A stretch of 64,000 nt of DNA from Gonocerus acuteangulatus. Taxonomy: Eukaryota; Arthropoda; Insecta; Hemiptera; Coreidae. The notes under the pieces are model-generated. The model worked only from the letters and a program-made list of their open reading frames with translations, was not told the origin of the DNA and did no database searches. Position numbers and translations under genes: made by a program. This document shows positions 33,018 to 43,697 of the stretch, piece by piece; positions within the stretch are counted from its first letter, which is position 1; each line of letters starts with the position of its first letter. The stretch covers positions 17,941,610-18,005,609 of the forward strand of contig OX328123.1 of NCBI GenBank assembly GCA_946811695.1, in the 5' to 3' direction.

Positions 33018-33372
33018 ACTTTCCAAAGAAAGAATCATTTTCCAAAGTCGAGATATAAAATAATGAATTTTCAACCTATATTATGTTATTTCTAGTACCA
33101 GAATCGGCAGCAAAAAATATGAGCCTGATTGGAGACCTCACCACTGTATAATTTCTTTATGAGATCAGACCAGCGTCATTTAACGCTTGACAATTTAAAA
33201 ATGCATGTTGCTGCAAACACTTTTCCGAAATAATGTTCATTTGTAGAAATTGTCAACTTCTTTTTTCTCCATTTATAATGAGTTCCTAACTTTTATTTAT
33301 GCTTTATTTTTCAATATGTTGTAGAGTTTTAGTCACTTTTGTCTATACATTTTCAACTTTTGTTCTATATAA
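33018..33372. other. Unassigned AT-rich sequence
   Basis: No gene was seen. Part (33249-33318) is similar to 33530-33600, a diverged direct repeat spaced by about 280 bp. Confidence 0.45.
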
Positions 33373-33488
33373 GCATAAATATGCTTTAGCGATGACTAAA
33401 CTGAAAAAAAAAAAAGTCACAAAAAAGTGTCTGTTATACAGTACATTACATAGGTTTGTCGGGTGGACCTAAAGCATATTTCTGTTCC
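33373..33488. mobile_element. MITE-like repeat, copy 1
   Basis: Terminal inverted repeats cataaatatgctttag and ctaaagcatatttctg enclose about 85 bp. A longer copy in the opposite orientation is at 35178-35320. Similarity extends past the TIR (tttgagcagaa), so the real unit may be larger. Confidence 0.62.
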
Positions 33489-33619
33489 TAAATTTGAGCA
33501 GAAGGCTTTAAACAAAATTAATTCAACTTTTGTTCTTTCCATATATAATAACAGAGTTCCTACATATTATTTATGCTTTTCTGTTCAAAGGTTTATACTA
33601 CTTGAATAAATATTTTCAA

Positions 33620-34348
33620 TTTTATATTACATATTTCATTATAAGTAGTTAAATATATATGTACATATTTTGAATTTTATTTGACAAGAACATCCCTTCC
33701 CTAGTTATCACATATTCTATAGCGAATTTTTATTAGAAAGTATTTTTGGATTTGGTACGTTTCTAAAATGAACTTTACACTCGCCGAAAAGGCCGATGCT
33801 GTCCTTTGATCTGTGTTTTGGCCTTAATGAGCAGAAATGTGCCAAAGTCCATAAATCACGATTGCCAGTAATAGAAGAGCGAGGACAGGCGAGCGGAAGA
33901 GGACAGAAAAACAGGCCCAGAGTTTGAGCCGGTAGCTTTGAACGGAGAAGAAATGGGGTTTTAATTTCCCTTATTAGCTTCTAGCCCCTTGGTGATTAGT
34001 GGAACGTGTGGCTTCTTTGGTGGCTAACAAGGAGCAGGCCTTCACAGGGTTGCTTTCTACTGTGGGATTAACAGCAAAAACAGAAACTAAATCAACCCTT
34101 CAGAATAACATCCTCAAGATTATTTTTGTGTTGTGACTATAGTTTTGCAGACAGTAAGGACAACTCTTTAAAAAGAAAATTTCTCAGCAAAGCGGTAGAT
34201 GTAACTAATATATTTAATTTATATATATTAAAAAAAAAAAAAAAAAAGGCATCAGCTTTATCTTGGCTAGAAAAGCGTTCAATTATAAATGGACTTTAAA
34301 ATTTAAATAAATATTATGGGTGCATCCTCAATACCAGCGGAATGTCCT
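33620..34348. other. Unassigned sequence, partly GC-richer
   Basis: 33770-34080 is locally richer in GC than its surroundings and shows no repeat or coding signature. It may be unique host DNA. Nothing more can be supported. Confidence 0.4.
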
Positions 34349-34432
34349 AAACATAATAAGTTCAATCACTTAAATGTAGCACAAATAATTAAATTTAATT
34401 CAATAATTAAAAAAATAAACAGAAACTTGAAT
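34349..34432. repeat. Direct repeat flanking LINE tail, left
   Basis: About 80 bp beginning aaacataataagttcaatca and ending near aataaacagaaa is repeated with small changes at 35067-35145. Confidence 0.75.
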
Positions 34433-35066
34433 CAAAAAATGTCTGTAAGTAAAAAATAACAAAAAGGAAAAAAACTATATAAAAGTGACACATACATGTA
34501 TAATTTCAGGTCAAAAAAGACAAAATTTCTTATGATTACAAAATTAAAGGTAAACCTATATTGACAATAATCTCCTGAGCTGCAAACTTTTGTCTATAAA
34601 TGTTAATAAATTATTTAGTTCTTCCTTTTCTGCAGTAAGAAGACTTATTAGTTGGTCTTGCACAGCTCCTCTGCAAACCATCGGGATGTATTTTAATCTA
34701 AGACACTGGAGGATTGGGCAGTTGAGTAACAGATGTAATACTGTATTGGTATCAGCTTTACATAACGGGCATGGCTCAGATGCTATGAAAGTATGTTTAT
34801 AGTGGTTATAAAATAATTTTGTATGGTGATGTCCAGCTAGTCGAATCTGAGTTATCAAGCGGAGAGACTTTATTTTGAGGTTTGTGTTCAAGCAGGGGCC
34901 GAAAAGATTAAAAGGACACAGGAGTCTGTAGATTTGGCTGAATGAACTATTTAAAATTTTATTTATGTCTTTACTTGTTATAGAATTTTGTGATTTTTCA
35001 AGGATGCTCCTTTTAGATTCACTGGTCTGAATTGACTGCCTTTCCCATATGTCATTGCATCCATAA
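34433..35066 (-). pseudogene. Non-LTR retrotransposon C-terminal fragment
   Basis: On the minus strand an open stretch runs from NDIWERQ (about 35062) through GPCLNTNLKI, LITQIRLAGHHHTKLFY and CPLCKADTNTVLHLLLNCP to a stop at 34556. The final Cys-x2-Cys...His...Cys cluster is the knuckle that ends many LINE ORF2 proteins with RNase H. The polymerase is absent. 34433-34555 is the 3' UTR. Confidence 0.75.
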
Positions 35067-35145
35067 TAATAAACATAATAAGTTCAATCACTTAAATGTG
35101 GCACAAATTCAATAATTAAAAAAATAAATAAATAAATAGAAATTC
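35067..35145. repeat. Direct repeat flanking LINE tail, right
   Basis: This is the partner of 34349-34432, with an internal 13-bp difference and an extra aata expansion. Confidence 0.72.
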
Positions 35146-35177
35146 GTTTAGAGCTTTCTGCTCAAATTCAGGAACAT

Positions 35178-35320
35178 AAATATGCTTTAGGTCCACCCGA
35201 CAAACCTATGTAATATACTGTATAACATACAGTCTTCTTTTTCGTACATGGCCACCGCGCATGCGCGAACGCCAGCGGACACTTTTTTTTGCAGTTTAGT
35301 CATCGCTAAAGCATATTTAT
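35178..35320. mobile_element. MITE-like repeat, copy 2
   Basis: Perfect 16-bp terminal inverted repeats cataaatatgctttag / ctaaagcatatttatg enclose a ~110-bp core with a locally GC-rich patch (ccaccgcgcatgcgcgaacg). It is the inverted partner of 33373-33488. Confidence 0.7.
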
Positions 35321-35564
35321 GATAAAACATTTTTTCAGGACTTTTTATTCTTTTCTCTAGAGGTTTTCCGTCCTTCTTGCGAATCTTCAGTAGATTATAA
35401 CTATATTTCTATGTGTTCACTTCATTTAAAATTATAAACAGCCCTTGGGACAAAGCCATCGCCACCACCGGCTGGGTCAACAAAATGACCAAACATGGGG
35501 TAGCTAGATAGAGTTTAGTTATATGCTCCTGAAGAGGCGCCAGAAAGCTTGTGGAACAAGAGAG

Positions 35565-35668
35565 AGCGAGAGTGGGACTAAGTGAGTGAGTGAGAGAGAG
35601 TGGGATGGGAGAGGGAAAGAGTGTGTGTGAGAGAGAGAGAAAGAGTGTGCGAGACAGAGAGAAAGAGT

Positions 35669-35707
<39 letters not shown>

Positions 35708-35757
35708 TGAGTGAGAGAGAGTGAGTGAGTGAGAGTGTGTGTGAGGGAGAGAGAGAT
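35565..35757. repeat. GA/GT-rich microsatellite
   Basis: Compound (GA)n, (GT)n and (GAGT)n tract. Open frames across it are compositional artefacts. Confidence 0.95.
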
Positions 35758-35759
35758 AC

Positions 35760-36885
35760 AGCACTTGGTCTTCGGAAAAAATTACATTTTTTAAAAATTA
35801 GGAAGACTTAAACGCAGGTGGAAAGTCTTTTACTCAAAAGAGCGATTTTATTCTTCTCATAAAAGATCATTTTAAATATTAGAAAGATATTTTGCCATTG
35901 TTGTGCTAACTCAAAAACCCATTGAAACACCAAACAATACCGTTTTCACCCTATTTCGAATGAGTTCAATAAATTTAGAGATTAATCTTCAAAGGGGCTA
36001 CGGGATGGAAAAGCTTAAAATAAAAACTTAGAGTCGAAAACCCGGCTTTTGTGTATTGCGCACAGAACAAAAAGGGTTGGTGGATTATTTTTTTTTTTAA
36101 GTAGAATGAGAAAATGGCAAAAAAAATATGTGGAATCGAAAAAAGCTCTAAAGAGAGAGAGAGAGAGAGAGAGAGGGAGGAAGATCTACAGAAAAAAGCT
36201 GGATGACTGAAGGGACAGGTAATAACGCCCTAGTAAGATAACGGACTTAACTGTGGCTATATCTCATTTTTCCAGTCGGGATGTGGAAGGGTGGGGGAGT
36301 CCATATGGCCGTTTGTTTGGAGGGGGTTTTGGGTTAGAGCTTACTCCGCTGGTTCAGCGAATAATTACCTACCTTTTGTTCCCTTTAATTAGGTATATAA
36401 TCGTAATGGGACAATGGGAAACCCTAAATCAGAAGACCGTTTCTCTCTAACAACGCCTCTAAACAGCCGCCGATTTGCAGGAGCTTTAGTTCAGATCCCC
36501 GACAATTAATAGCTTAATTTAATGGGATTCGGTTCCGCTCCTCCTAGCGTTTTAAATGAAAATCATTTGGCTTTTAGATGACCGGCTGGCGTTATAATAC
36601 AATCCAATTTGTGGAGGATTGTAAACTCAGTTTTAATGAGATTTGTTTTTGAGGGCAAAAATAATTAATCTAGTCAGGCATATTGAGCAGATATTTCAAA
36701 ACATGCCAACAAAAGCTCTTTTGCATACTGCTTTATCTATTGTTCATCCCCACGAGAAATGTAAGGGAATTTCTCTTGTCATTCGCTAATATTTATGTTA
36801 TTTAAATTTTACCGTCCATTTATTACTAACTGACAATTTTAGAACGGGTAATCTATAGGTTACAACCAATTTCTAGCCAGGATGG
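35760..36885. other. Probable unique host DNA, no gene recognised
   Basis: Little repeat structure is seen except a short GA run at 36153-36176. 36440-36660 is balanced in composition and contains several TAAT cores. It could be regulatory, but nothing in the sequence proves this. Confidence 0.4.
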
Positions 36886-36897
36886 GACTGATGCCTT

Positions 36898-37008
36898 TTC
36901 TTTTTTCTAAAGGAAAGCCACCACCCCTAGTGGGAATTGAACCCACAACCATATGGCACGGAGTGTGAAGTGCTCACGGCTTAACACTCACGGCCACCGG
37001 GCCTCCAT
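36898..37008 (-). mobile_element. tRNA-Ser/Leu-like SINE head
   Basis: Minus strand: GGCCCGGTGGCCGTGAGTGT resembles the A box of tRNA-Ser, and GGTTGTGGGTTCAATTCCCA gives a B box with a five-base T-stem. Acceptor pairing is absent and a T-rich tail follows at 36898-36912, so it is a SINE remnant and not a tRNA gene. Confidence 0.65.
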
Positions 37009-37290
37009 TAGATAATATCAAAACTGGAAAATTACATACATGGTGCTAACCTGCACTTATGTACATAATTTGTTAAAACCAGCTGATTGAATTTTTTTTT
37101 TCTTTTCTTTTTTTAAGAAACAAAAAAATCTCTCTTGAGAAGAGAATGGACTGAGCAGACAATACATTAAAGTAGAATAAGGTAATTGGATTACATTAGT
37201 ACAACAGGCTAAGCTAAAGTCAATCAAAACCATTAAAATAATCAAAAGCATTTAAAAAACTTCCTGTAGAACAACGGGCTTCGATAATTC
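37009..37290. other. Unassigned sequence
   Basis: No coding signal was found. This stretch precedes the truncated BEL/Pao element. Confidence 0.45.
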
Positions 37291-37294
37291 GTTC

Positions 37295-37950
37295 TTGGAA
37301 GGTGTGTTTCAATTGTTTGAAAAAGGACACAGAGTAGGAAACTGCCGTTCTAAATTTCGCTGCATCTACTGCAGGAATAAACACCATTCACTGATCCATC
37401 GAAGTGATCGTGGAGTCACCAAAGAGGAGGAACCGACTTATGATAAAAGAGAATCTCCAGCTCAAGACAAGTCCTCTAACGGTTTTGGCTCAGCCCAGAA
37501 ATCAAGCTCATGGAGCACCGTACTCCTCGGATCGTGCGTACTCTGATAAGAGGTTCAAGAGGTGATTTCAACATCGCACATGCTCTCCTCGACTCAGGCA
37601 GTCAAAACACCTTTATGACTTCCTCTCTCGCAAAGAAGATAGGTGCCAAGATTTGCCCTTCCAAGGTGTCCATCACAAGCCTCACAGGATCAACCTTTCC
37701 AGCGCACCTAGTGAAAGGATCCACGCACTGCGTTTTACGCCCACTCGCTGAAGACAAAGAGTTGAAGGACACATCGTTGGTCATCGATCAAATCACAACG
37801 AGTTTGCCAAGCATCAGTCTGCCAACATCGCTTTCCAGCAAGCTTCTAGATTTACCCTTGGCGGATCACCAATTTGGAGAATCTAAAACCATCGACATAC
37901 TGTTAGGAGGAGATGTCTTCCTTCAAATAATCTCCTTGGCGCATCCAAGC
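37295..37950 (+). pseudogene. BEL/Pao zinc knuckle and aspartic protease
   Basis: The first frame (37295-37546) contains GHRVGNCRSKFRCIYCRNKH, part of a CCHC knuckle whose first cysteines are missing. The frame then changes to 37510, where HALLDSGSQNTFMTSSLAKK carries the DSG active site of the retroviral-type protease, followed by ILLGGDVF. The protein shifts frame after LQIISL near 37940. Confidence 0.82.
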
Positions 37951-38016
37951 CCTCTGAGATCGAAGGTTTGTCGTTGTTGCCCACCACATTCGGACTCGTT
38001 GTCACCGGAACATTGA

Positions 38017-38800
38017 ATGATTATCCCTCTACCTCTCATCACTCATTCTTTATCAATTGAGGATGACATGAAGTTGTTTTGGGAGATTGAAAAGCCCAAA
38101 CCTGTTGACCGAACCGACTCGAAGACACTTTCTCGAAATGACGAGGGGAGATTCGTAGTGAGACTACCCTTCGAGGAAGGCGTTCCGATCGGCGACAACA
38201 GAGATATTGCATACCGCAGTTTCTACGCTCTGGAAACTAGATTCCGAAAGGACCCCGAGTTTTTTCATAAATATTCCGAATTCATGTAGGAATACAGCGA
38301 CCTCGGACATATGTCTCCTGCAAAAACTAAGTCCTCGTATCTCATCCCTCACCATGGCGTTTGGCAGGAGGGCCCCCACGGCGACATAAAGCTGAGGGTA
38401 GTTTTCGATGCGTCATGCCCTTCGTCATCAGGTTACAGTCTCAAAAACGCCCTCCTATCGGGACCCAAGCTACAAGAAAACTTGTGCAACATTTTGATCA
38501 GGTGTCGCCGCTATGCCATTCCTCTATGTGCAGACATGGTTAAGATGTATCGCCAAGTTGTCTTTCACGAAGAAGACAGAAAATTCCAGCACATCCTGTG
38601 GCGCGATTCACCCAACAAGGCAATTCAGATAATGTAGCTTAATACTGTAACATATGGGCTTAAGTCAAGCGCATATCAAGCTCTTCGAACCGTAAGGCGA
38701 CTTGTAGAAATCCACGGGTCAGAATTCCCCTTAGCCGCAAGTCGCGTTTTGGAAAACTGCTACGTTGACGACCTGTGCAGCGGAGCTGATACCATAGAAT
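38017..38800 (+). pseudogene. BEL/Pao linker and reverse transcriptase
   Basis: 38017-38289 reads MKLFWEIE, then GRFVVRLPF and ALETRF, the conserved lead-in to Pao RT, ending at TAG 38287-38289. RT motifs follow: PHHGVWQ, LRVVFDAS, ALLSGP, ADMVKMYRQV, QHILWR. A TAG is at 38635. In the continuing frame, YGLKSSAYQA and YVDDLCSG (38760-38780) show the catalytic pair. At least four frame or stop lesions are visible. Confidence 0.82.
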
Positions 38801-38859
38801 AACGGTTTATTCGCAAAAGGCGGATTTACCCTAAGCAAGTGGGCTTCAACCGAACCAAT

Positions 38860-39870
38860 GCTCCTTCCTGCCAAAGAACAACATAGCGAATCTGTAGCCA
38901 TCAAAATCGACAACTCTACCAAAATCTTAGGTCTACTTTGGCGTTCATCTAATGATTCTTTTTCCTATTCGGTCAAACCTCCTCATCCTTGTCCGGTCAC
39001 CAAACGGCACATGTTGTCCTCAATATCGCGCATCTTTGACCCACTTGGACTGCTTGCTCCTGTAGTTTTCACCGCCAAGTCACTGCTTCAAGAGGTCTAG
39101 AAAGCTAAGACCGACTGGGACGAAGAACTCCCAAACCATCTCCAAGCTGCCTGGATGGAACTTACAACCGATTGGCTAGTCCTGTCTTCTATCTCGATTC
39201 TACGATGCATCACTGAACCCCTATCTGTTCGCCGATTGGTTGGCTTCTGTGATCATCAAAGGGATACAGTGCTGCGTTGTACTTGCACTCTATGAGCTCA
39301 GATGGCGTAGTCAAGGTCTCGCTTGTCAAAGGCAAAACCAAAATGGCTCCTTTAAAGTTTACCTCTATCCCTCGTCTTGAACTCTGCGGAGCTGTTCTAT
39401 TATCTCGTCTTGTGTCCTCAGTCCCGCAGTCTATTGCCACCAGTGTGACTTGCTTCTCCGACTCTAAAGTAGAGTTTTTGCTCAACTCCCGTCCATTGTG
39501 TGCTCTGACCAAGGACGCACAGAATTTTGAGTTCCTAACCCCCGGACTGATTGGCGCTCCTCTTGGTTCCCTACCAGACTGTTCAACGGAGAATAAGCTG
39601 ACTCATGCTCATCCTCCCCGATGGAAGGCGATAAAAGCTCAAATTACCTCCATATGGACAAGATGGCGAAAGGAATATCTCCATCATCTTCAATCTCGAA
39701 CCAAGTGGAGAAAGAATCAACCCAGTATTAAATCAGGAGACCTAGTGATCCTTGTGGAAAGAAGACCACTTCTAGGACAATGGCCCGTAGGAAGAGTCAC
39801 ATCCACTTACCCTGGTTGCGACGGAATCATTCGCGTTGTGGATGTCCTAACCCCTCCGGCAAGACTTTAA
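38860..39870 (+). pseudogene. BEL/Pao RNase H fused to integrase C-terminus by deletion
   Basis: After ILGLLWRSSNDSF and the conserved ISRIFDPLGLLAPVVF (about 39020-39075), the frame passes a stop. It then enters LKFTSIPRLELCGAVLLSRL and CFSDSKV (RNase H). At about 39475 it continues directly into EFLLNSRPLCALTKD and FLTPGLIGAPLGSLPD, which belong near the end of the integrase. The C-terminal domain follows (WRKNQPSIKSGDLVILVE, GRVTSTYPG). The integrase catalytic core is therefore missing from an open 197-codon frame (39277-39870). Confidence 0.8.
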
Positions 39871-40235
39871 CTAGGGCAGTTACGTCCCTTGTTCCACTAC
39901 TTCATGCTGAAACGGAAGATCGTTCAGCTAGTTGAATGTCCAAGTTTGGCTCTCTTGTTTTTGTTATTTTTCTTTATTATGGAATTTGTTTATTTTGTCC
40001 TTATTATTATTTTGTCCTTATTGCAAATATTTTATTGGAAGTCATTTAATTTGTATTTGGTGCACCTATTTAACACCACATATTAGAAGTTTTTATCCTC
40101 ATTATTGTATTTTTGTTTTCTTCTTCTCACGTCCGTAAAACGTTGTTTGTAGGTTGAACTATTTGTATGTACCATTGTATTATTTTCCATTTTTTTTCAT
40201 TGTAAATTAGCTTCAACTAATTTAGGTGGGCGGAT

Positions 40236-40500
40236 TGTTCGCGGAACGCCGCTCATTGAGAAGCTTCCCCCGTCAAGTGCTGCACGCTAGCCGCGTGCTT
40301 GGGAACTATCTGGCCGTGGAAGTACAAATTGCAAGAAGAGACATGTCCAGAACCTAGAGCAGTCAGTGTGGAGCTTCACTAAGTTTTTCTTCCTAAGTTT
40401 TACCCTAAAAATTATGGAGGAGTAAATATCAAAGCCACCCAGGCCGAGCACAGGGAGCAGGGATGGAGTTGGCCAGCCCTCGACGAATTTGGATAATCAG
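40236..40500 (+). repeat. Probable BEL/Pao 3' LTR
   Basis: It begins tgttcgcggaacgccgctca after a purine-rich aggtgggcgga. The 3' edge is not defined because no second LTR is present for comparison. Confidence 0.5.
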
Positions 40501-40519
40501 CAAGGGAGAAAATACAGCA

Positions 40520-40615
40520 TAGCATGTGATTAATAATAACAATGCCTCTGCTAAACATATGTAGTCAATTTATTTGTTATTCCACACATTGTCACCAATT
40601 TAAAACACAATTCTT
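40520..40615. repeat. Short foldback related to the 40811-41272 palindrome
   Basis: gtgattaataataacaatgc and tcaatttatttgttattcc match parts of both arms of the larger palindrome, placed next to each other. Confidence 0.6.
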
Positions 40616-40810
40616 CTCCCTCTGTGACTGATCCTCATGGTTTTCTCAAACTAGGGAGGCTTCCCTGAGCAAGCTGTTTCTCCACCTAGACTCAGTCCAT
40701 AGAGGTAGTACTTATCAAGTCAAGTTACAGTGGCCCAGCTCTCGTGACGTCACACTCTTCTTGGTTTCTTTTCGTGACTGTCACCTTAAGTATGATGTGT
40801 CTTAAATTGG

Positions 40811-41272
40811 TGATTATGTGTGAAATAACAAATAAAATGACTTTATGAGACTAATAATAATAATGTCTGTGTTAAACAAATGTAGAAAATAAAGTTATAA
40901 ATGATATTTATCTTATTGTCTACCCAGATCATTAATAAATGAATGAAGAACATATTGTGATTCAATTAGAGAATGTAAAGAAAGAAAATCTAAAAGGTGA
41001 TTGAGAGACAACATGAGAATTTACATCCAATTATTTTATTTTATTAATTCTATTATTGTATCATGTTTATCTCTCAATTACCTTATAGATTTTCTTTCTT
41101 TACATTCTCTAATTGAATCACAATATGTTCTTCATTCATTTATTAATGATCTGGGTAGACAATAAGATTCACATAAATATCATTTATAACTTTATTTTCT
41201 ACATATGTTTAACACAGGCATTATTATTAATCACATAAAGTCAATTTATTTGTTATTCCACACATTATCACC
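40811..41272. repeat. Long inverted repeat (about 200-bp arms)
   Basis: The left arm at 40811-41013 pairs with the right arm at 41069-41272, with a spacer of about 55 bp. Arms share a near-identical ~80-bp core (for example attaataaatgaatgaagaa). A 6-bp insertion (gattca) is present in the right arm. No ORF is present. It looks like a foldback or palindromic DNA element. Confidence 0.88.
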
Positions 41273-41314
41273 AGAGTTCCTTCCACATGTGTTTTACGGC
41301 GTTATTCAGGACTC

Positions 41315-41720
41315 AACATAACAAATATATTTACTGATGGCTCCAAAACCTCCTAAGGTGTTGGCTCTGTAGTTCTAATTAACCAAGAAATTCATATTTT
41401 TTTCACTAAATAAAATCTCTTCCATATTCACGGCAGAAATTCTTGCCTATAGCAATGGCAATGAGAACCTTCTCTGTAAGAACTCTTTATCAGCTCTAAT
41501 GGCTATAAGTAATCATTATTCTAAACACCCATGTGTGAATAGAGTAATTGAAGCTAAAGATTCAGAGAAACGGACTCGAAGTTAATTTTATATGGATTTC
41601 AAGTCATTGTGGAATACCTAAAAATGGAAAAGTGGATCAGGCAGCTAAAGTAGCTACTTCTGAAGGAGTAGAATTTTACCAATTATCATGAAATGATTTC
41701 TTGTCTTATTTTAAAAGTCA
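41315..41720 (+). pseudogene. Degenerate RNase H domain of a non-LTR element
   Basis: Scattered frames show FTDGSKTS, GVGSVVLINQEIHIF, FTAEILAYSN and SSHCGIPKNGKVDQAAKVAT. These are the successive Asp, Glu, and His/Asp motifs of LINE RNase H. Several stops and shifts are present. Confidence 0.72.
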
Positions 41721-42012
41721 AATTCAAACAGCCTGGATGTAGAACAATTTATAAGGCTAGTTTGCGTCAAACTTAAGGATATTTTTAAATCCCCAAAAAA
41801 ACATAAATGTGAAATAGAGGCCAAGTTCCTGCCGCCACAAAGAAACACTCCCTTCCTCAAAAATATCCCCTCCTAAAACCCCCCAAAAACGCCTTACCAT
41901 TCTACACTCCAAAAAAGTAGTATGAGGTGGCGTATTAATTCAACCAAAAATATTTGCCTATACAAGAGATGATACAAGAAAGAAATGTCCAAGTTCATTA
42001 CTTGGAAGACCT

Positions 42013-42303
42013 TATAGTTACTTACTAATAACAGTAAATACACTTCAACTGACCTTTAAAAACAACAATAAAAATACTTATATCCAGTTACTAAAATATC
42101 ACTTTCCTCAACCAGGTATATTCTTAAACTTGGCAATGTTTAGTTTTTCTCTAAAGATAATTTCGGCACAAAAAAAACATTGCCAAGTTTAAGAATATAC
42201 CTGGTTGAGGAAAGTGATATTTTAGTAACTGGATATAAGTATTTTTATTGTTGTTTTTAAAGGTCAGTTGAAGTGTCTTAACTGTTGTTAGTAAGTAATT
42301 ATA
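42013..42303. repeat. Inverted repeat with 129-bp arms
   Basis: Arm 1, 42013-42141, and arm 2, 42175-42303, are near-perfect reverse complements with a 33-bp spacer. The central ~100 bp of each arm is identical. No ORF is present. Confidence 0.92.
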
Positions 42304-42507
42304 CACTGAACCCCTACGACTTTATTTACTACATTTAAGAAAGAAGTCAGAACTCTTTTTGTTAAGATGCGTCGAAATGTTTTTTAAGACATCAAATATA
42401 GGTTCTCCTTACCAAGACGATTCATTTGATACCCCACGTGATGGGTATCAGAATAAATGATGGCATTTCGATGGAACAAAAAGTACAAAACGTCATAGGT
42501 AATATGA

Positions 42508-42607
42508 CTCCCGTATCAAGACCTACCTGCGTGCCAAGTTTGGTCTAAATAGGCCAAACGGTGTGAATTTGTATAAGGAACAAACGTACAGACAGACAGC
42601 TGAAAGA
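42508..42607 (+). repeat. Dispersed repeat related to the 122-bp tandem units
   Basis: It shares gtgccaagtttggtc, acggtgtgaatttgt, aaggaacaaac and acagacagacagctg with 43331-43697. Confidence 0.8.
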
Positions 42608-42616
42608 CCTTTTAGC

Positions 42617-42743
42617 ACTTTCCTCCGAAGGAAAGTAGCTATTGAGGTTGGACTCATGACGGAATTTTTGAAAAATTTCTTCAAATCTTTATCGATCCTA
42701 CCTAGTAGACACCGAAAATGACCCCCGTTAAAATTTATATATA

Positions 42744-42790
<47 letters not shown>
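42617..42790 (+). repeat. Dispersed repeat ending in (AT)n, copy 1
   Basis: tttagcactttcctccgaag followed by gaaagtagctattgaggttg, then cccccgttaaaa and a TA run (42741-42786). A second copy is at 49406-49530. The region tttcctccgaaggaaa forms a short hairpin. Confidence 0.75.
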
Positions 42791-42794
<4 letters not shown>

Positions 42795-43330
42795 ACTAAA
42801 TCGGTTCATTAGAAGGGGGGGTTTACTCCGGACCCAAATTCCTAATATACTCATACCGGTCGTAATTTCTGCTGTATTGTAACGAAACGCGGGTGTATAC
42901 GTCGTGGGCACCTCATGAGAAAGAAGTGTTGTAAAAATGAGCTCAATCGGTCAATCGGAAAGCGGGGGTTTAATTTGTAATATTATTTCAATAGAAAAGC
43001 CTGTCAGACGTAGGTTCACAAAGCCGCCGCAAGGAGCGCTTTCTACCACTAGAGTGACTGTATCCTGTTCCTGCGTTAGATCAAAATACGATAATATGAG
43101 GTTTTTTGTATTTATTACGTAGTGTAATAGGTACCATGTGTAAACATAACTCTGGAAGCAAATTAATAATTGATCAGTTACTCATTACAAATTTAAAAGA
43201 GAACTATTCATGTTTGTATTTTATTTATGTAGGATATTTTAAGCAAATTGTTCTGGAAAGCAGTCTACACTACCCCAAATCTGAGGAAAGTGCTTAGTTA
43301 TGCAGCTCCTGCGTGACGGCCTTTTTTACC

Positions 43331-43697
43331 TAGCCTAGTGCATTCCCCGGACCAAGGCCTACCTGTGTGCCAAGTTTGGTCAAAATCGGTCAAATGGTGT
43401 GAATTTGTGTAAGGAACAAACATGCAGACAGACAGCTGATAGACGATTTTGACTAGCCTATGACATTCCCCGGATAAAGACCGACATGTGTGTCAAATTT
43501 TGTCAAAATCGGTCAAACGGTGTGTATTTGTATAAGGAACAAACAGACAGACAGCTGATAGACAATTTAACCTGGCCTATGATTCTCCCCGTATCAAGAC
43601 CCATCTGTGTCCCAAGTTTGGTCAAAATCGGTCAAACGGTACGGATTTGTAAGAGGAACAAACATACAGACAGGCAGCTGGTATACGATTTTTACCG
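43331..43697 (+). repeat. Three diverged 120-bp tandem repeats
   Basis: Units start at about 43331, 43454 and 43574, each with tagcctatg, ccccgg, gtcaaaatcggtcaaacggt, aaggaacaaac, and cagctgatagacgattt. Similar strings are common at the ends of arthropod LINE/SINE or Penelope-like repeats, but the family is not identified. Confidence 0.8.

Larger units (their letters stand above)
37291..40500 (+). mobile_element. BEL/Pao LTR retrotransposon relic
   Basis: Fragments occur in BEL/Pao order: zinc knuckle (37320-37400), aspartic protease (37540-37930), linker (38017-38289), RT (38311-38790), RNase H (38920-39470) and integrase C-terminal domain (39480-39870). A non-coding stretch with an AG-rich tract then leads to a likely 3' LTR starting tgttcgcggaac at 40236. 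No 5' LTR was found, so the left end is truncated. Multiple stops and one large deletion make it inactive. Confidence 0.85.

Noticed and set aside
35519..35764. Ser/Leu/His-rich secreted-like protein
   Set aside because: Translation of a GA/GT microsatellite.
36898..37008. tRNA-Ser gene
   Set aside because: No acceptor stem. A T-rich tail follows on the opposite strand, as in a SINE remnant.
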